Positions 60,450 to 64,000 of a stretch of DNA of 64,000 nucleotides are shown one piece after another. This DNA comes from Gossypium raimondii (lineage: Eukaryota > Streptophyta > Magnoliopsida > Malvales > Malvaceae): positions 12,152,001 through 12,216,000 of the forward strand of contig NC_068569.1 of assembly GCF_025698545.1 (NCBI RefSeq), in the 5' to 3' direction. Within the stretch, counting starts at the first letter, position 1, and the number at the start of each line of letters is the position of its first letter. The translations under genes were made by a program, and so were the position numbers. The notes beneath the pieces are model-generated. The model searched no databases. It was given only the letters and a program-made list of their open reading frames with translations, and had not been told where the DNA came from.

Positions 60450-63400
60450 TTAAGAAGTTTCTGGCTCCACATCAGCATCTTTGTCTTTAGCGCCACCTGA
60501 AGAATTACCCGAATTCAACCCATTTGGCTGTCGGATAATATTCAAACTGGAGTGCAATTGCTCTGTGATGCCCTACCAAAAACTCCATTATCGTTATTAT
60601 TATGCATCATGTATATAACCAGCCTTAGTCTTGAATGGAAAAAGATAGCATCTGCTAGTTGAGCAGATTAAAAAATGGTGTCACTTGGTGGAAGTACTAC
60701 GAATAAAATGCATGCCAAAGAAATTTCAACGTATGGGTTATAATACAGCTGAAAGAACAACAAATATTAATGCTACCTGATCACCATTATCTGGGCCTTC
60801 TGAGTGAAAGAGAATTGGGCGACAGCGTTTATCTTCATTCATCAAGCTTGAATTCTGGAAATGGGCAACAAGAGCCACCTTTCCCTGGATTCGAGCATAT
60901 GCCAAAGAAGCAACTTTCTCACTATTAAACTTCTCCCATTTCTTTCCATTAAATGCCTGCATAAGGTTGCTAAAATAAATTAATCCAAAGAAAACATTCT
61001 GAGTCTTCAGTAAGAAGCTCGCCGTTCTCTTCAATTGTAAGCACAAATTTTCTAATTGAGAGAATACATTAAATCCAAACAGTCCTAAGCACACCCATCA
61101 TATAAGCTAAAAAAATAACCTCATAAAATGGAATAATGTGTGAAGGAGAGAGCATATTGATGAAGGCATAGCCCACATTGCACTTATTCTGCACCGCAAA
61201 TGGGAATATTTATCAGTTGCAATTGATTTTTTTTTCCTACAATTAATAAAGACAGCCTAAACTGCCTATCACAACATCAAAGTATTACCTTAAAATCAAT
61301 GGGCAAATAGAGAAAATCATAAGTTCCTTGGTGATTTTCATCAATGGCTGCCAGCAACATCTTTGAGGTATATCTGAGGATCATTATGGAATAGAAATTT
61401 TCAAGTTACCACATCAGTATTTCAAACATATAAATGGCCATTTAATATTCATGAACCAGAAGAGTAAAGAGGATGAACTGACTTATTTGGAATGTTTTTT
61501 ATCATTAGGGTTGTCCGAATATCTTCGCCACTAACAATTTTGTCCAAGTCCAGCTGAAACTTCTTTTTGTTATCAAGCTGGTTATTATTTTCAACTTGTC
61601 TGCTCCGTCCATTCTCAGCCAACCCCTCCATACTATTATGTAGTCCTTGGAATGGGCCATTGCCCAAAAATACAGGACTTAACCTAGGTGAAGACATCAT
61701 TCTCATACTTGAACTATTCTCAGACACACTCCATGGAATGCTAATACCTGAACTAGTAGCAGCACGGGAACCCCGATTAACCATAAAACCTCCATTATTC
61801 TGGCCTACACCTAGGCCTCCAAAGGCAGCAGGGTTCGTGAGTGAAGTATCTGATGATTTGGGGAAGAAACCAAAGTGTCTTCCAAGAGGAACACCAGATG
61901 GAGCAGACCCAATGTGATGATGACCATAGTGGGGGGATGAGCCTGAGAAAGACACTTGCTGACCTGAGTATGGAAAGCCATGTCCCTTTCCATTGGATGA
62001 AAACGGATGTCCCATAGATGACTTTGGCCAGACTGATGGGTTGGTTTGATCTGTATATGAATTTGAATTTCCCCAAAGGAACTGTGACCCAGATAATGTT
62101 TCCATACTGGAACCATTTGAAGGACCAAAAGTAGTTATTGTTCCATTATATTGGCTCAACTTTGGCTCTGGCAATGAATGGGAAAGTTGGAATCCAGTTT
62201 CATGGGTTGAATTTGTACTGGTAAATGAATAATCTACATGACCACCCCTCCCTAGGTCTCTGCCAATAGGTGCAACTTTTATGGAATTTGACCCTTGAGG
62301 GAGCAGAATAGAAGCCAGACCAGGTAAATGGTTACTGGGTGCCGGGCTCATGGTCCTGAAAACAGGGGACTTACTAAGAGAATGCATAGGGCTATGTTCC
62401 ATAGGACTGTTAAACTGTGCCCAGCTACCTGTCAGGAATATTGCAACATCCTCAGTCAAAACACAATCAAACTGTATGTCCGTAGGACTGTAAAATAGCC
62501 TTACCTGGAGGAGAATTAGCCATTGGGGAATCAACTTGATGTCTAAAACCCCGAGACTCTTCTTGTTCAAGCTCTTGACTTAGGTGCAGCATCAAGCTAG
62601 AAGTTCAAAAAGATAATAAAAATTTATCATTGCCATACTTCCAAAAACAACAAAGAAAGGAATCAAACAAGCAAATTTGAATAGAGAGTGTGTTGATCAA
62701 GCATGATGCAGCTAAGATTAAGGATCCAGGTAACCACAGTCCTGCAAGGCCATAACTAAAGTAGTTCCCATTGTTTTGGTTCCCTTTGATGGCCTAAATT
62801 TATAATCTAAGTAGTTTACCTCATCCAATTACAACCAATGCATACATGTAAAAATTTAACACTGTAGCAAAATTGCACACATGCAGAAACTGATTTGCTC
62901 TCTTGCCCAAGTGCCAGAAGAATAAATAGAAGCCACTATCAGGTTACACTCAGACAAATGCACACTCCAATGCTCTCATAGTGCCAACATAATGACAACG
63001 AACTTATTTCAAATGGAAAACATGATTATCAAATAAATAAATATTAAAATTTTTATAAATTAGTATTAATAGAAGAATAAAGCCTAAGATATACCCACCT
63101 GCGACGAGCTCCTCCAGGGCGACTAGGTTCAAGCTTAATTCGTTTACCAGCTATGTCACTTCTATTAAGTGACTTAAGAGCTTGTTCTGCAGCTCTAACA
63201 TCATAAAACTCAATGAACTTATGGTGTCTTTTGTGTGGCGTTTCCCTTATCTGCTTTTACACAATGAATAAAGCATTACAGAAAGGTTAAACATGCAGCC
63301 TCAGGTTAGAAGCAAGGAAAATATTTTGAATAAGGAAAAAGCATCACCTCTTTAACCTCGCCATAAACCCCAAATATTTGAAGAAGATCTTCATTTGAAA

Positions 63401-63720
63401 CTGATGGGTCCAAATTAAAAACTACCAAAGTTCCTTGATTAATATCCTTCTCTGATGGATTATCCTGGTGAGGTTAGGAGAAAAAAGTAAAATGGAGAGG
63501 CGGTTATTAACGAAAACAATTTGATAAAACAAATTATTGGGATTAAAAAAATGCTCTAGACCTTAGGAATTGAAAAGTGAATGTCAAGTTTTCTCCGTCT
63601 TAATGGCTTGTTCTGTAATGCACGCATAGCTGTTCGAGCAGCACGAATGTCATAATAGGATATCATCACAAAGCCTCGGTGTTTACATGCAGTGTACAGA
63701 GTTCTAATATCACCATATTG
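60450..63720 (-). CDS. AML: Mei2-like RNA-binding protein, C-terminal 640 residues (gene continues beyond the window)
   Basis: Exons in transcript order: 63720-63562, 63464-63348, 63250-63099, 62596-62505, 62428-61483, 61373-61289, 61188-61120, 60956-60777 and 60572-60450 (stop). All are GT-AG, 1923 nt visible. The first exons give part of RRM1 (ACKHRGFVMISYYDIRAA, RRRKLDIHFSIP) and RRM2 (GTLVVFNLDPSVSNEDLL, HHKFIEFYDVRAAEQAL). A family-typical linker (LEQEESRGFRH, NSPPGSWAQF) leads into a long Ser/Gly/Asn-rich exon. The Mei2-specific C-terminal RRM3 follows ([72 protein letters not shown]). Plant Mei2-like proteins act in meiosis and meristem development. The N-terminus lies past 63720; exon-intron phase is closed throughout. 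Confidence 0.95.
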
Positions 63721-64000
63721 CTGCAAAAAGGGGGAAATATTATAGCACTCAGATTAGAAAGATAGGAAGTAACTTGAATTAGTTCTCAAACCCTCATAGG
63801 AGTTAAGAAACAACAGGTTTGGATCAACAACAGCAGTCCAACAATTCAAACTCACACTTCAGAATTTAAAGGGACGTGTTTAACTCTAAAATACATGCAA
63901 TACTTTTAGCTCAAAAACTGGAAGGTATTACATAGTCAATTGCAGCATCTAAAACCTACATTTTTGGTTCTAAAGGCAATGTATTCTTTCTAGCAATGCA
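63721..64000 (-). other. Intron of the Mei2-like gene running to the window edge
   Basis: The acceptor TTTTTGCAG (63729-63721) precedes the first visible exon. The remaining 270 bp hold no further exon, so the donor lies outside the window. Confidence 0.75.

Noticed and set aside
1-64000. tRNA, rRNA, snoRNA or miRNA genes
   Set aside because: Reading both strands I saw no tRNA A/B-box pair with cloverleaf potential and no rRNA segment; a tRNAscan or Rfam search would be needed to exclude them.

Overview
This is a window of plant nuclear DNA. The genes have many short GT-AG introns, the introns and spacers are AT-rich, and the transposons are of plant type (a DUF4283 LINE, Ty3/gypsy LTRs, foldback elements). 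The gene content is that of a dicot. The LTR and LINE types suggest Malvaceae, perhaps Gossypium, but that is an impression and not a demonstration.

Five protein-coding genes can be read exon by exon. A GBF-interacting-protein-1-like (DUF1296) gene lies on the minus strand (21857-27262, 10 exons, 869 aa). A thylakoid C-terminal processing peptidase (37797-42462, plus, 12 exons, 473 aa), an X8-domain GPI-anchored callose-binding-type protein (43762-45057, plus, 4 exons, 278 aa) and a PRP39-like U1 snRNP splicing factor (47129-54343, plus, 13 exons, 1143 aa) follow in the same direction. A Mei2-like RNA-binding protein (60450-63720, minus) runs off the right edge; its last nine exons, 640 residues, are visible. 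All exon junctions keep phase and use GT/AG sites.

The left third is mostly transposon-derived. A complete but inactivated LINE (3569-9278) is bounded by a 15-bp target-site duplication. After about 6 kb of anonymous spacer and an F-box/FBD pseudogene comes a rearranged partial duplicate of the GIP1-like gene (about 16188-20860). It is split by a 2.6-kb solo LTR with a perfect 5-bp target-site duplication and by a truncated gypsy gag fragment. The middle (27711-31737) looks like a 4-kb non-autonomous DNA transposon with TTA target duplication, carrying a broken copy of a mitochondrial ribosomal protein gene (L51/S25/CI-B8 family). Next come foldback elements and a 2.3-kb TGTAA...TTACA solo-LTR-like insertion (35132-37457). 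The right part is genic, apart from a 5.8-kb repeat-rich spacer (54344-60166).

No new enzymatic or defence system is visible. The most interesting regulatory possibility is that PRP39 intron 3 holds a copy of the Mei2-like gene's 3' flank/3' UTR, oriented so that PRP39 pre-mRNA would be antisense to the Mei2-like transcript. The other notable structures are the transposon with the captured gene fragment, the paralogous empty site of the solo LTR, and several long inverted repeats. The genes do not form one pathway: they are a plastid protease, a plasmodesmal wall protein, two RNA-processing proteins and a transcription cofactor.
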